NCBI RefSeq assembly: GCF_001280015.1
Contig: NZ_LGDV01000199.1
Location: 1 to 64,000 of the forward strand
Source: Streptomyces sp. MMG1121
Lineage (GTDB): Bacteria; Actinomycetota; Actinomycetes; Streptomycetales; Streptomycetaceae
DNA: 64,000 bases
Reading direction: 5' to 3'
In this document: in pieces, positions 24,842 through 32,894 of the stretch
Layout of the letters: every line of letters begins with the position of its first letter
Numbering within the stretch: position 1 is the stretch's first letter
The notes under the pieces: generated by a model
Seen by the model: the letters and a program-made list of their open reading frames with translations, nothing else
Database searches by the model: none
Told to the model about the DNA's origin: nothing
Position numbers and translations under genes: made by a program

Positions 24842-24968
24842 GGCTGCCCCTTTCGATGCCTTCAGGGTATCGCCATCGCCGAAAGAGGTCTTGGACGCGG
24901 ACCCTGGTACGACCGCAGGCTGTAACCGTCCGAACGAGACGGAACACCGGTACGGAAAGGGATGTGCC

Positions 24969-25688
24969 ATGAATCTGCGGGGACAGCGTGTCGTCGTCAT
25001 CGGGGGCACCTCGGGCATCGGGCTCGCGGTGGCCGAGGGCGCGGCGCGGGAGGGCGCCGAGGTACTGGTCGCCTCGCGCCGGCAGGAGCGTGTGGACGCG
25101 GCACTGAAACGGCTGCCCCGGGGCACCGAGGGGCAGGTGCTGGACGCGACGGACGAGGACGCGGTGCGCGACTTCTTCGAGCGGATCGGCGCGTTCGACC
25201 ACCTGGTGTACACGGCGGGTGAGTCGCTGCTGCTGGAGAGCGTGGCCGGGACGAGCCTCGCGCGGGCCCGGCGGTTCCTGGACACGCGGCTGTGGGGGGC
25301 GTACGCGGCGGTGAAGTACGCCGTGGCCTCGATCCGCCCGGGCGGTTCGGTGGTGCTGACCACGGGGACGGCGGGGCGCCGGCCGCTGCCCGGTTCGAGC
25401 GCCGCGTCCGCGCTGTGCGGGGCGATGGAGTCACTGACCCGGGCGCTGGCCGTGGAGCTGGCGCCGGTACGGGTCAACGCGGTCTCGCCGGGGCTCGTGC
25501 GCACCGAGCTGTGGCGGGATGTGCCGGAGGCGGACCGGGAGGGGCTGTTCCGGTCGTCCGCCGAGTCACTGCCGGTGGGGCGGGTCGGCGAGCCGGCGGA
25601 TGCGGCGGAGGCGTACCTGTATCTGCTGCGTGGGGGCTACAGCACCGGTTCGGTGGTGGTCGTGGACGGCGGTGGCACGCTGGTCTGA
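24969..25688 (+). CDS. SDR-family protein lacking the YxxxK catalytic pair
   Basis: 239 residues. The N-terminal cofactor motif VVIGGTSGIGLAVA and the C-terminal VNAVSPGLVRTELW and GSVVVVDGGG are typical of classical short-chain dehydrogenases. Where the active site YxxxK is expected (before MESLTRALAVEL) the sequence reads SSAASALCGAM, with no Tyr or Lys. It may be catalytically altered or use other residues; several actinobacterial SDRs share such a change, from memory. It is divergent from the LysR gene and probably controlled by it. AAAGGGATGTGCC precedes the ATG. Confidence 0.82.
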   Translation: MNLRGQRVVVIGGTSGIGLAVAEGAAREGAEVLVASRRQERVDAALKRLPRGTEGQVLDATDEDAVRDFFERIGAFDHLVYTAGESLLLESVAGTSLARARRFLDTRLWGAYAAVKYAVASIRPGGSVVLTTGTAGRRPLPGSSAASALCGAMESLTRALAVELAPVRVNAVSPGLVRTELWRDVPEADREGLFRSSAESLPVGRVGEPADAAEAYLYLLRGGYSTGSVVVVDGGGTLV

Positions 25689-25692
25689 ACGG

Positions 25693-26220
25693 TCAGGCGC
25701 CGCCGAGGCGTACGTCGGCCACGGTCACGACCGTGCCGAGGCGGGGGAAGTCGAGCCGGACGGACGCCTCGTGTTCGGCGGCGGTGAACGCGGCCATGGC
25801 GTCGGCCACGAAGACGAGGTCGTAGCCGAGGTCGGCGGCGGCGCGGGCGGTGGACTCGACGCCGAGGTTGGTGGCGACGCCGCCGAACACCAGCGTGGTG
25901 ACGCCGCGTTCGCGCAGCCGCTCGTGCAGGCCGGTGCCCTGGAAGGCGCCGAGGGTCCGTTTGACGATCTCCAGGTCGCCCTCGCGGCCGAGGCCGGCCA
26001 CCAGGGCGCTGCCGGGCGGCTGTTCGGCGACCCTCGGGCGTTCGACCCGGACGAGCACGACGGGCGCTCGGGCGGCGCGGAAGGTGTACGCCAACTCCTC
26101 GGCGGCGGCGAGCACTTCGGTGCCTTTGCGGGGTTCCAGGGGCAGCGCGACGATGCGGTCCATCAGGTCGATGAGGATCAGGGCCGTACGCTGCGGATCG
26201 AGGACGGGAGCTGCGGTCAT
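25693..26220 (-). CDS. isochorismatase-family cysteine-hydrolase homologue
   Basis: 175 residues, normal for the family. Asp18 (LILIDLMD) and Lys87 (IVKRTLGAF) of the catalytic triad are present, but the position of the nucleophilic Cys is Gly120 in GVATNLGVEST. Members with Gly there include true isochorismatase-type ether hydrolases, while amidohydrolases need Cys. So a nicotinamidase-like role is unlikely. It is convergent with the SDR gene (4 bp between the stop codons) and reads in the same direction as the MarR gene upstream. Confidence 0.85.
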   Translation of the reverse strand: MTAAPVLDPQRTALILIDLMDRIVALPLEPRKGTEVLAAAEELAYTFRAARAPVVLVRVERPRVAEQPPGSALVAGLGREGDLEIVKRTLGAFQGTGLHERLRERGVTTLVFGGVATNLGVESTARAAADLGYDLVFVADAMAAFTAAEHEASVRLDFPRLGTVVTVADVRLGGA

Positions 26221-26239
26221 GACGGAACGTTAGCCGCCG

Positions 26240-26677
26240 TCAGCCGTCCGTGCCGGAAATCCGGATCAACAGGCCCATGAACTGATCGCGTTCGGTGGCC
26301 GACAGCGGGGCGAGCAGGTCGTCGTTCGCCGCGCGGGCCGCCTTCTCGCAGCGCACGAGGAGGCGGGCGCCCTCGTCGGTGAGGGACACGGCGTTCTTGC
26401 GCCGGTCCCGGAGGTCGGGGACGCGGACGACGTGCCCGGCGGACTGCAGGTCGTTGAGGACGCCGACCAGGTCCTTGGGGTCGAGGCCGACGCTGCGGCC
26501 CAGGTCGGCCTGGGCCACCGGGGCGAGGTCACGGACGGCGGAGAGGACCACGTGGTGCCACATCTTCATGTCCTCGGCCGCGAGGGCGTCGACGACCAGT
26601 GCACGGCCCCGGGCGGCGGCGCGACCGAGGAGCCAGCTGGGCAGGGAACGGATCGCGGGCAGGGGTGCTTCGGTCAT
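26240..26677 (-). CDS. MarR-family transcriptional regulator
   Basis: 145 residues, winged-helix MarR protein: KMWHHVVLSAVRDLAPVAQADLGRSVGLDPKDLVGVLNDLQ is the DNA-recognition region and DLRDRRKNAVSLTDEG the wing. It sits 19 bp upstream of the isochorismatase homologue (same strand) and divergent from the quinone oxidoreductase. Three TTGG-N5-CCAA boxes lie in the divergent region (26701-26763), which makes autoregulation and control of the oxidoreductase likely. The ligand is unknown. Confidence 0.9.
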   Translation of the reverse strand: MTEAPLPAIRSLPSWLLGRAAARGRALVVDALAAEDMKMWHHVVLSAVRDLAPVAQADLGRSVGLDPKDLVGVLNDLQSAGHVVRVPDLRDRRKNAVSLTDEGARLLVRCEKAARAANDDLLAPLSATERDQFMGLLIRISGTDG

Positions 26678-26700
26678 GTCCGCAGCTTATCCGAGAACCA

Positions 26701-26763
26701 TTGGACCTTCCAATGAATCCACGCTACCGTTGGGACTCCCAACGACTTCATGGGTGTTCCCAA
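26701..26763. promoter_or_regulatory. three TTGG-N5-CCAA operator boxes
   Basis: Boxes at 26701-26713 (within the 17-bp inverted repeat CATTGGA-CCT-TCCAATG, 26699-26715), 26730-26742 (within the perfect 17-bp palindrome CGTTGGGACTCCCAACG, 26728-26744) and 26751-26763 (TGGG variant on the left arm). All have identical 4-5-4 geometry. They lie between the divergent MarR and oxidoreductase genes, the classical position for MarR operators. Confidence 0.78.
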
Positions 26764-26802
26764 CGATCGCTGTGCCGGGTCCGCCCGGCCCTGGAGGTGC
26801 TG

Positions 26803-27720
26803 ATGCGTCGCGTCCGTTATGAATCCACCGGCGGCCCGCTGTTCCTGGAGGAGGCCCCCGTCCCCGAGCCCGGCCCCGGGGAACTGCTGGTGCGCTGCCA
26901 GGCGGTCGGCGTCACCCTGCCCGTGGTCCGCAAGGTCACCGAGGCCGCCGAGCCGATCGCACTGGGCGGCGAGGTCGCCGGCGAGGTGGTGGCGACCGGC
27001 GAGGGCGCGACCCGCTTCCGGCCGGGCGACCGGGTGACCGGAATGTGCTTCGGCCACGGGTACGCCGACTTCGCCCTGCTGCACGAGGCCATGGCCTCCC
27101 CCGTCCCCGACGACGCCTCCGCCGTGGACGCGATCGCGCTGGTGCGCAGCGGCCTGGTGGCGTACGGAGCACTGGAGGCGGCGCGGCCCGCCCCGGGCGA
27201 GGCGGTCCTCGTCACGGCGGCGGCGAGCGGCATCGGGCATCTCGCCGTGCAACTGGCGCGGACCCGGGGCGCGGCCCGGGTGGTGGGGGCGGTGTCCGGC
27301 CCGGCGAAGGCGGACTTCGTCCGCTCGCTGGGCGCGGACGACTGCATCCAGTACGCCGACGACACCTGGGGGGAGCCGTTCGACTGCGTACTGGACGCGG
27401 TCGGCGGCAGCCTGCTCAGCCCCGCCCTCGCCGCCCTCGCCCCGCACGGCCGGCTGGTCGCCTACAGCTCGGGCGGCGGCACGATACAGGCCTACGACCT
27501 GCTGGTGGGCGCCAAGTCGGTGATCGGCTTCCAGATGGCCCTGATCGCGCGCGGCCGTCCCGATCTGTACGAGCAGTGGCGCGAGGAGCTGTGGCGGCTG
27601 TTCGCCGAGGGCGCCCTGAAGCCCGCCGTGCACGCCGAGTTCGCGCTGGAGGACGTGGCGAAGGCGCACGAGGCGATCGAGACGCGGGCCAACCTCGGCA
27701 AGGTGGTCCTGCGCCTTTAG
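26803..27720 (+). CDS. quinone oxidoreductase / zinc-independent MDR-family dehydrogenase
   Basis: 305 residues from ATG 26803, with CTGGAGG just upstream; the longer frame from 26599 reads back through the operators and is rejected. The GroES-like N-terminal part (MRRVRYESTGGPLFLEEAPVPEPGPGELLVR) and the Rossmann segment VLVTAAASGIGHLAVQLAR fit NADPH-dependent quinone oxidoreductases. No cysteine cluster for structural zinc is seen. Divergent from MarR, and probably induced by an electrophile or phenolic compound that relieves the repressor. That is inferred from the arrangement. Confidence 0.87.
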   Translation: MRRVRYESTGGPLFLEEAPVPEPGPGELLVRCQAVGVTLPVVRKVTEAAEPIALGGEVAGEVVATGEGATRFRPGDRVTGMCFGHGYADFALLHEAMASPVPDDASAVDAIALVRSGLVAYGALEAARPAPGEAVLVTAAASGIGHLAVQLARTRGAARVVGAVSGPAKADFVRSLGADDCIQYADDTWGEPFDCVLDAVGGSLLSPALAALAPHGRLVAYSSGGGTIQAYDLLVGAKSVIGFQMALIARGRPDLYEQWREELWRLFAEGALKPAVHAEFALEDVAKAHEAIETRANLGKVVLRL

Positions 27721-27843
27721 CGGACGCTTGTACTGCACGCTTCTTGTGGGGCGCCGGGGCCACAACTACCGTCGGTGGGGCGCACGTTGGACATGGGATG
27801 TCCACATGTCCAGATGTCCGGCCGACGAAGGGCAGGTCGCACC

Positions 27844-29721
27844 ATGCCGTCAGGTCTTCGCGCCCGTCTCAGATCCGTACTCGCCCTCGTATGCACGACA
27901 GCGGCCCTGCTCGTGGCGCCGCTCGTCTCACCCCACCCCGCACATGCCCAGACCCCGGCAAAGGCAGCCGTGTTCGATCAGCAAGTCCTGTTCAAGGCGT
28001 CCCAGGATCCCGGCTTCGCCTGTTTCCGGATACCGACGATCGTCAAGGCGGCCGACGGCACGCTGCTGGCGTTCGCCGAGGGCCGCGTCCTCAACTGCGG
28101 GGACGCCACCGACATCGACATCGTGCTCAAGCGCTCCACCGACGGCGGCCGCACCTGGGGCCCGCTCCAGGTGGTCAACGAGGGCGGCGGCGACACCCAC
28201 GGCAACCCGGCGCCGATCGTGGACCGTGACACCGGCCGGGTCTGGCTCGCGGAGACGTACAACACGGGGCGTACGGACAGCGCCAGTTGCTCGGTGCCCT
28301 GCGACCGCACCCCGCATCTGCAGTACAGCGACGACAACGGTGTGACCTGGTCCGCGCCGCGCGATCTGAGCCCGGAGATCCTGCCCTCCGCCTGGAACTC
28401 CTGGTATGCGACCGGACCGGTGCACGGCATCCAGCTCACCCACGGCCGGTACGCGGGGCGGCTGGTCTTCGGGGTCAACGCCGAGAGCTGGGACGGCACC
28501 CGGATCACCGCCAACCACGCGGCGCTGATCGTCAGCGACGACCACGGCGGCCACTGGCGGATCGGCGCCCAGGACACCTGGCCCATCGCCGAGGACGGCA
28601 CGTTCCGGCAGAAGCCGTCCGAACTCACCCTGGCCGAACGTGCCGACGGCTCGATCCTGGTCAGCGGGCGGGAGCAGGACGGCACCGACCTCGGCCACCG
28701 CACCCAGGCCGTCAGCCGCGACGGCGGCTCCAGCTTCACCGCGCCCTTCCGCGATCTGCCGGATCTGTACGCCCCGATGGTGCAGGGTTCGCTGCTGCGG
28801 CTCGGCGACCGGCTGCTGCTCGCCTGCCCCGCCGACCCCGACCGGCGCCGCACGATGATGATCCGCTCCTCCTACGACGGCGGCCGCACCTGGGACAGCG
28901 TGGACCGCGGCACGGTCGTCACCACGGACTGGTCCGGCTACTCCGACCTGGTGCGCGTCGCCGGGGACACGGTGGGCCTGATCTACGAGGGCGGGGCGGT
29001 GGACGCGCGCGACGAGATCCGCTTCGCCCGCTTCACCGAGGACTGGCTCGCCCCGCGCCGTGGCCCCGACCCGGTCACCGCCGACCTCGCCCCGCACGCC
29101 CGCCCGGCCGCGGTGCTCGGCGGCGCGCGGCAGACGGACGGGGTGTCCGGCGGTGCGCTGGAGTTCGACGGCGTCGACGACGCCGTACGCCTGCCGTACA
29201 GCAGCCGGCTGCCGCTGGGCACGAAGGACTTCACGGCGTCCCTGTGGTTCCGGTACTCGGCCGCCACCGGTGAGCAGCCGCTGCTGTGGATGGGCGGGAT
29301 CGGCACCACGCAGCCGCAGGTGTGGCTGCGCGGGGAACCGGCGAACAACCGGATCCAGGGCCTGATCACCGTGCGGGACGGCGCGGCGGCGCCGCAGACC
29401 GCATACGTTCGCACGACTACCGCGTACAACGACGGCCAGTGGCACCACATCGTCCTCCGGCGGGGCGGAGGACAGCTGATGCTGTCGGTCGACGGTACGA
29501 GGTCGTCCGTGGCCGACATACCGGGTTCGGTCAGCCGCAACTCCCCCTTCGGCGTGCACATCGGTCAGCGTATGGACAGCCGGGCCTTCTTCACCGGCGC
29601 CATCGACGAGGTGCACGTGTGGGACCGGGCGCTCACCGACCGGGAACTGTCGGACCCGAAGGCGCTGCGGTCAGCGAAGGACACGGTGCTGTGGCTGCCC
29701 CTGGACCACGTGAGCCGCTGA
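27844..29721 (+). CDS. secreted exo-alpha-sialidase (GH33) with C-terminal LamG-like domain
   Basis: 625 residues from ATG 27844; a Sec signal peptide (RARLRSVLALVCTTAALLVAPLV, cleavage near AHA-Q) follows. Upstream in-frame starts exist but would bury it. The catalytic propeller (about 45-410) has the FRIP arginine motif in CFRIPTIV, and Asp boxes STDGGRTW, SDDHGGHW, SRDGGSSF and SYDGGRTW. Residues about 425-620 form a concanavalin-like (LamG) carbohydrate-binding domain. It removes terminal sialic acids outside the cell. Its 3' end overlaps the convergent transporter gene by 51 bp. Confidence 0.9.
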   Translation: MPSGLRARLRSVLALVCTTAALLVAPLVSPHPAHAQTPAKAAVFDQQVLFKASQDPGFACFRIPTIVKAADGTLLAFAEGRVLNCGDATDIDIVLKRSTDGGRTWGPLQVVNEGGGDTHGNPAPIVDRDTGRVWLAETYNTGRTDSASCSVPCDRTPHLQYSDDNGVTWSAPRDLSPEILPSAWNSWYATGPVHGIQLTHGRYAGRLVFGVNAESWDGTRITANHAALIVSDDHGGHWRIGAQDTWPIAEDGTFRQKPSELTLAERADGSILVSGREQDGTDLGHRTQAVSRDGGSSFTAPFRDLPDLYAPMVQGSLLRLGDRLLLACPADPDRRRTMMIRSSYDGGRTWDSVDRGTVVTTDWSGYSDLVRVAGDTVGLIYEGGAVDARDEIRFARFTEDWLAPRRGPDPVTADLAPHARPAAVLGGARQTDGVSGGALEFDGVDDAVRLPYSSRLPLGTKDFTASLWFRYSAATGEQPLLWMGGIGTTQPQVWLRGEPANNRIQGLITVRDGAAAPQTAYVRTTTAYNDGQWHHIVLRRGGGQLMLSVDGTRSSVADIPGSVSRNSPFGVHIGQRMDSRAFFTGAIDEVHVWDRALTDRELSDPKALRSAKDTVLWLPLDHVSR

Positions 29722-30714
29722 CGTCCCGGGAGCGTCCAGGGCCTCCTCCGGATCACGGGCGCGGCGCTTGGCGATGACCGCGCACACCATCAGCTGCATC
29801 TGGTGGAAGAGCATCAGCGGCAGCACGGCGAGGGAGGCGTGGGCGCCGAACAGGACACCGGCCATGGGCAGTCCGGAGGCGAGGGACTTCTTCGACCCGG
29901 CGAACTGGATGGCGATCCGGTCCGCCCGGCCGAAGCCGAGTGCCTTGCCTCCGTACCAGCTCAGCAGCAGCATCAGGGCCAGCAGGACGGCCTCGACGGC
30001 GAGCAGGCCGCCGAGCCGCGCGACGCTGACCTGGTGCCAGATGCCCTGGGTCATGCCCTCGCTGAAGGCGGTGTAGACGACCAGCAGGATGGAGCCGCGG
30101 TCGACCAGGCCGAGGATCTTCTTGTGCCGGGTGAGGAAGCCCCCGACCCAGCGGCGCAGCAGTTGCCCGGCGAGGAACGGCACCAGCAGCTGGAGCACGA
30201 TCTTCACCAGCGAGTCGGTGGAGAACCCGCCGCCGCTGTTGCCGAGCAGCGCCGCCGCCAGCAGCGGGGTGATCAGTATGCCGGCCAGGGAGGAGAAGGA
30301 GCCCGCGCAGATCGCCGCGGGCACGTTGCCACGGGCGATCGAGGTGAACGCGATGGACGACTGGATCGTGGACGGCACCAGCGTCAGGAACAGCAGGCCC
30401 TGGTAGAGCGGCTGGGTCAGCAGCGTCGGCACCAGGGCCCGGGCGGCCAGCCCGAACACCGGGAAGAGCACGAACGTGCAGACCAGCACGGTGACATGGA
30501 GCCGCCAGTGGCGCAGCCCGTCCAGCGCCTCCCGGGTGGAGAGGCGGGCGCCGTAGAGGAAGAAGAGAAAGGCGATCGCGGCCGTCGACGCTCCCGAGGC
30601 CACGTCGGCGGCGGTTCCCCGGGCCGGCAGGAGCGCGGCCAGGCCCACGGTCCCGAGCAGCAGGACGATGTACGGGTCGATCGGCATCCAACTCGGCCAG
30701 CGCAGGCGTGTCAC
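29671..30714 (-). CDS. bile acid:sodium symporter (BASS/SBF-like) family transporter
   Basis: 347 residues, about nine to ten hydrophobic segments. FLFFLYGARLSTREAL, LVPSTIQSSIAFTSIARGN and FAGSKKSLASGLPMAG are typical of the YfeH-like bacterial branch of the BASS family. The hydrophilic C-terminal tail of about 30 residues (AKRRARDPEEALDAPG onward) is encoded in the zone shared antisense with the end of the sialidase. Substrate unknown; the family transports organic anions with sodium. A LysR gene lies divergent from it 205 bp away and may control it. Confidence 0.85.
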   Translation of the reverse strand: MTRLRWPSWMPIDPYIVLLLGTVGLAALLPARGTAADVASGASTAAIAFLFFLYGARLSTREALDGLRHWRLHVTVLVCTFVLFPVFGLAARALVPTLLTQPLYQGLLFLTLVPSTIQSSIAFTSIARGNVPAAICAGSFSSLAGILITPLLAAALLGNSGGGFSTDSLVKIVLQLLVPFLAGQLLRRWVGGFLTRHKKILGLVDRGSILLVVYTAFSEGMTQGIWHQVSVARLGGLLAVEAVLLALMLLLSWYGGKALGFGRADRIAIQFAGSKKSLASGLPMAGVLFGAHASLAVLPLMLFHQMQLMVCAVIAKRRARDPEEALDAPGTSAAHVVQGQPQHRVLR

Positions 30715-30891
30715 GGTGCTCCGATTGCTGTGTGTGGTCGGTAGGGGGCTGTGGCTGTCGCTTCTTGGTCGGTGGTAGTCGCTGAATGTCTTGTTGCTTT
30801 CAGGTTGCTCTCGGGCTCGCAGGAGCCCCCTCCATCGTCCCCTGTGCCACGCTGATCGGGAATCCCGTACACCACTCTGACTGTCATCATG

Positions 30892-30901
30892 TATCGCGAT
30901 A
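30892..30901. promoter_or_regulatory. palindrome TATCGCGATA before the LysR gene
   Basis: Perfect 10-bp palindrome 19 bp upstream of the GTG at 30920, within ATGTATCGCGATAGCG, an AT-richer patch in the divergent BASS/LysR region. It could be the -10 region plus a LysR autoregulatory site. The short length keeps confidence low. Confidence 0.35.
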
Positions 30902-30919
30902 GCGGGCTAGGCTGGTCCC

Positions 30920-31789
30920 GTGTACGACCCGACGCATCTGCGCACCTTCCTCGCCGTGGCCCAGACGCTGAGCTTCACGCAGGCCGCGCGCCGGCTCGGG
31001 CTGCGCCAGTCCACGGTCAGCCAGCATGTACGCCGGCTCGAGGACACGACCGGGCGGCAGCTGTTCACCCGGGACACCCACTCGGTGGAGCTGACCGAGG
31101 ACGGCGAGGCCATGCTCGGTTTCGCCCGGCGGATCCTTCAGGTGCACGAGCAGGCGACCGCGTTCTTCACCGGCACCCGGGTACGCGGGCGGCTGCGGTT
31201 CGGCGCGTCGGAGGACTTCGTCCTCACCCGGCTCCCGGAGATCCTGGAGAGCTTCCGCCACGACCACCCCGAAGTCGACCTCGAACTGACCGTGGAGCTG
31301 TCCGGCACCCTGCACGAGCAGTTGGCCGCCGGAAAGCTGGACCTCGTGCTCGCCAAGCGCCGCCCCGAGGACCCCCGGGGCGAGCTGGTCTGGCGCGACG
31401 ACCTGGTGTGGATCGGCGCCGACCGGCTGCGCCTGGACGCCGACCGGCCCGTCCCGCTGATCGTGTATCCCCCGCCCGGCATCACCCGTGCCCGTGCGCT
31501 GGAGGTGCTGGAGAAGGACGGCCGGCCGTGGCGGATCGCGTGCACCAGCGGCAGCCTCAACGGCCTCATCGCGGCCGCCCGCGCCGGGCTCGGCGTGATG
31601 GCCCACTCGCGACACCTCATCCCGCCCGGCCTCACCCGCCTCCCGGACCGCTCCGGCCTGCCCGACCTGGGCAAAATCGACTTCGTCCTCGTCCACGGCC
31701 GCCGCCACGGAGCGGCGGAGGAGGCCGCGAACGCACTGGCGGCGGCGATCCTGGCGGGCGGCGAACGGCTACGACGGCGCGTGGGCTGA
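30920..31789 (+). CDS. LysR-family transcriptional regulator
   Basis: 289 residues from GTG 30920. N-terminal helix-turn-helix YDPTHLRTFLAVAQTLSFTQAARRLGLRQSTVSQHVRRLE is textbook LysR. The effector domain (about 90-280) has FGASEDFVLTRLPEIL. It is divergent from the BASS transporter, the most likely target by LysR convention. It ends five bp before the convergent Lrp gene. Confidence 0.9.
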   Translation: MYDPTHLRTFLAVAQTLSFTQAARRLGLRQSTVSQHVRRLEDTTGRQLFTRDTHSVELTEDGEAMLGFARRILQVHEQATAFFTGTRVRGRLRFGASEDFVLTRLPEILESFRHDHPEVDLELTVELSGTLHEQLAAGKLDLVLAKRRPEDPRGELVWRDDLVWIGADRLRLDADRPVPLIVYPPPGITRARALEVLEKDGRPWRIACTSGSLNGLIAAARAGLGVMAHSRHLIPPGLTRLPDRSGLPDLGKIDFVLVHGRRHGAAEEAANALAAAILAGGERLRRRVG

Positions 31790-31794
31790 CGCGC

Positions 31795-32790
31795 TCAGCG
31801 AGACACCGGATACGTCAAGTCCTTGACCCTGCGCAGGAACGGTGTCGTTTCCACGTGCTGGACGCCCTCCAGGTGGCCGAGGGGGCCGCTGAGATAGGCG
31901 TACAGGTCGGCCGTGCTGCGAGTGAGGGCGGTGGCGACGAGGTTGGAGGGGCCCGCTGTCGCCGAGACGTGGGCGATCGGTCCGTGGGCGGCCAGGGCCC
32001 GGCCGACTGCGGACAGGGCGGCCGGGGCCGCGGTGATCCACAGGACGGCGGCGACGGGACAGCCGAAGATCTCCGGCCGGTACTCGACGTCGAGGTAGAT
32101 CGCGCCGGAGGCCAGCAGCGCCGCCAGCCGGCGTTTGACGGAGGACTCTGAGCGGCCGGTGGCGCGCTGGAGTTCGGGGTAGGTGGCGCGGCCGTCGCGT
32201 TCCAGGGCGGCCAGCAGCGGCTCGTCGTCGGCTTCGAGGCGGGTCCGGCCGGGCTGCGGGGCGGGCAGGCCCGGGCGCAGCGCCGCGATCTCGTCGTCGG
32301 TGAGCGCGCCGAACTTGCGGATCCAGCCGTCGACGCCGCCGTAGAAACGGTGCAGCAGCTGGTGGGCGCGGATCTCGACCACGCTCGGGGTGCGCGGCAG
32401 TTTGCCCAGCAGCAGATCGTCGTGGTCGCCCGGGCGGCGCGGCCGGGTCAGGCACATCACCTCGGTGCCGCCCGAGGCGAGGCCGATCCAGGAGGTGTCG
32501 GGGCGTTTGGCCAGGGCCTCGCCGAGCGCCAGGGCGCTGTCGGGGGCGCAGCGGACGCGCAGCATCCACTGGTCCTGGCCCAGTACGTAGGCGTCCCGTA
32601 CGGCGAGGACCCGTACGCCGCCGGTCGCGGCGAGCCTGCGGTAGCGGCGGGCGACGGTCTGGTCGGAGACGCCGAGCACCGCGCCGATCCGGCTGAAGGA
32701 GGCCCGGCCGTCCACCTCCAGCGCCGACAGCAGGCGCAGGTCCAGTGCGTCGATGACGTCGGATTCCATCTCCGGCACCAGGTCCTCCAT
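31795..32790 (-). CDS. Lrp/AsnC-family regulator with duplicated AsnC modules
   Basis: 331 residues, about twice the usual Lrp length. Two AsnC-type helix-turn-helix units are visible, DALDLRLLSALEVDGRASFSRIGAVLGVSDQTVARR (about 15-50) and DEPLLAALERDGRATYPELQRATGRSESSVKRR (about 190-225), each followed by a ligand-binding RAM-like segment. Such double proteins are common in Streptomyces. It is divergent from the MFS exporter at 32895 (104 bp), which it may control. Confidence 0.88.
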   Translation of the reverse strand: MEDLVPEMESDVIDALDLRLLSALEVDGRASFSRIGAVLGVSDQTVARRYRRLAATGGVRVLAVRDAYVLGQDQWMLRVRCAPDSALALGEALAKRPDTSWIGLASGGTEVMCLTRPRRPGDHDDLLLGKLPRTPSVVEIRAHQLLHRFYGGVDGWIRKFGALTDDEIAALRPGLPAPQPGRTRLEADDEPLLAALERDGRATYPELQRATGRSESSVKRRLAALLASGAIYLDVEYRPEIFGCPVAAVLWITAAPAALSAVGRALAAHGPIAHVSATAGPSNLVATALTRSTADLYAYLSGPLGHLEGVQHVETTPFLRRVKDLTYPVSR

Positions 32791-32894
32791 CGGATTCCGT
32801 CAGGCGTGGGGTGCTGAGCGGTCCGATCAGCCCTGTCACGGTCATCGTACGGAGCGATAAGCCGACTGGTGCAGGGATTTTGGGAGGACTCGAC

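Noticed and set aside
25693..26220. Nicotinamidase
   Set aside because: The nucleophilic Cys is replaced by Gly120, so amide hydrolysis is unlikely.
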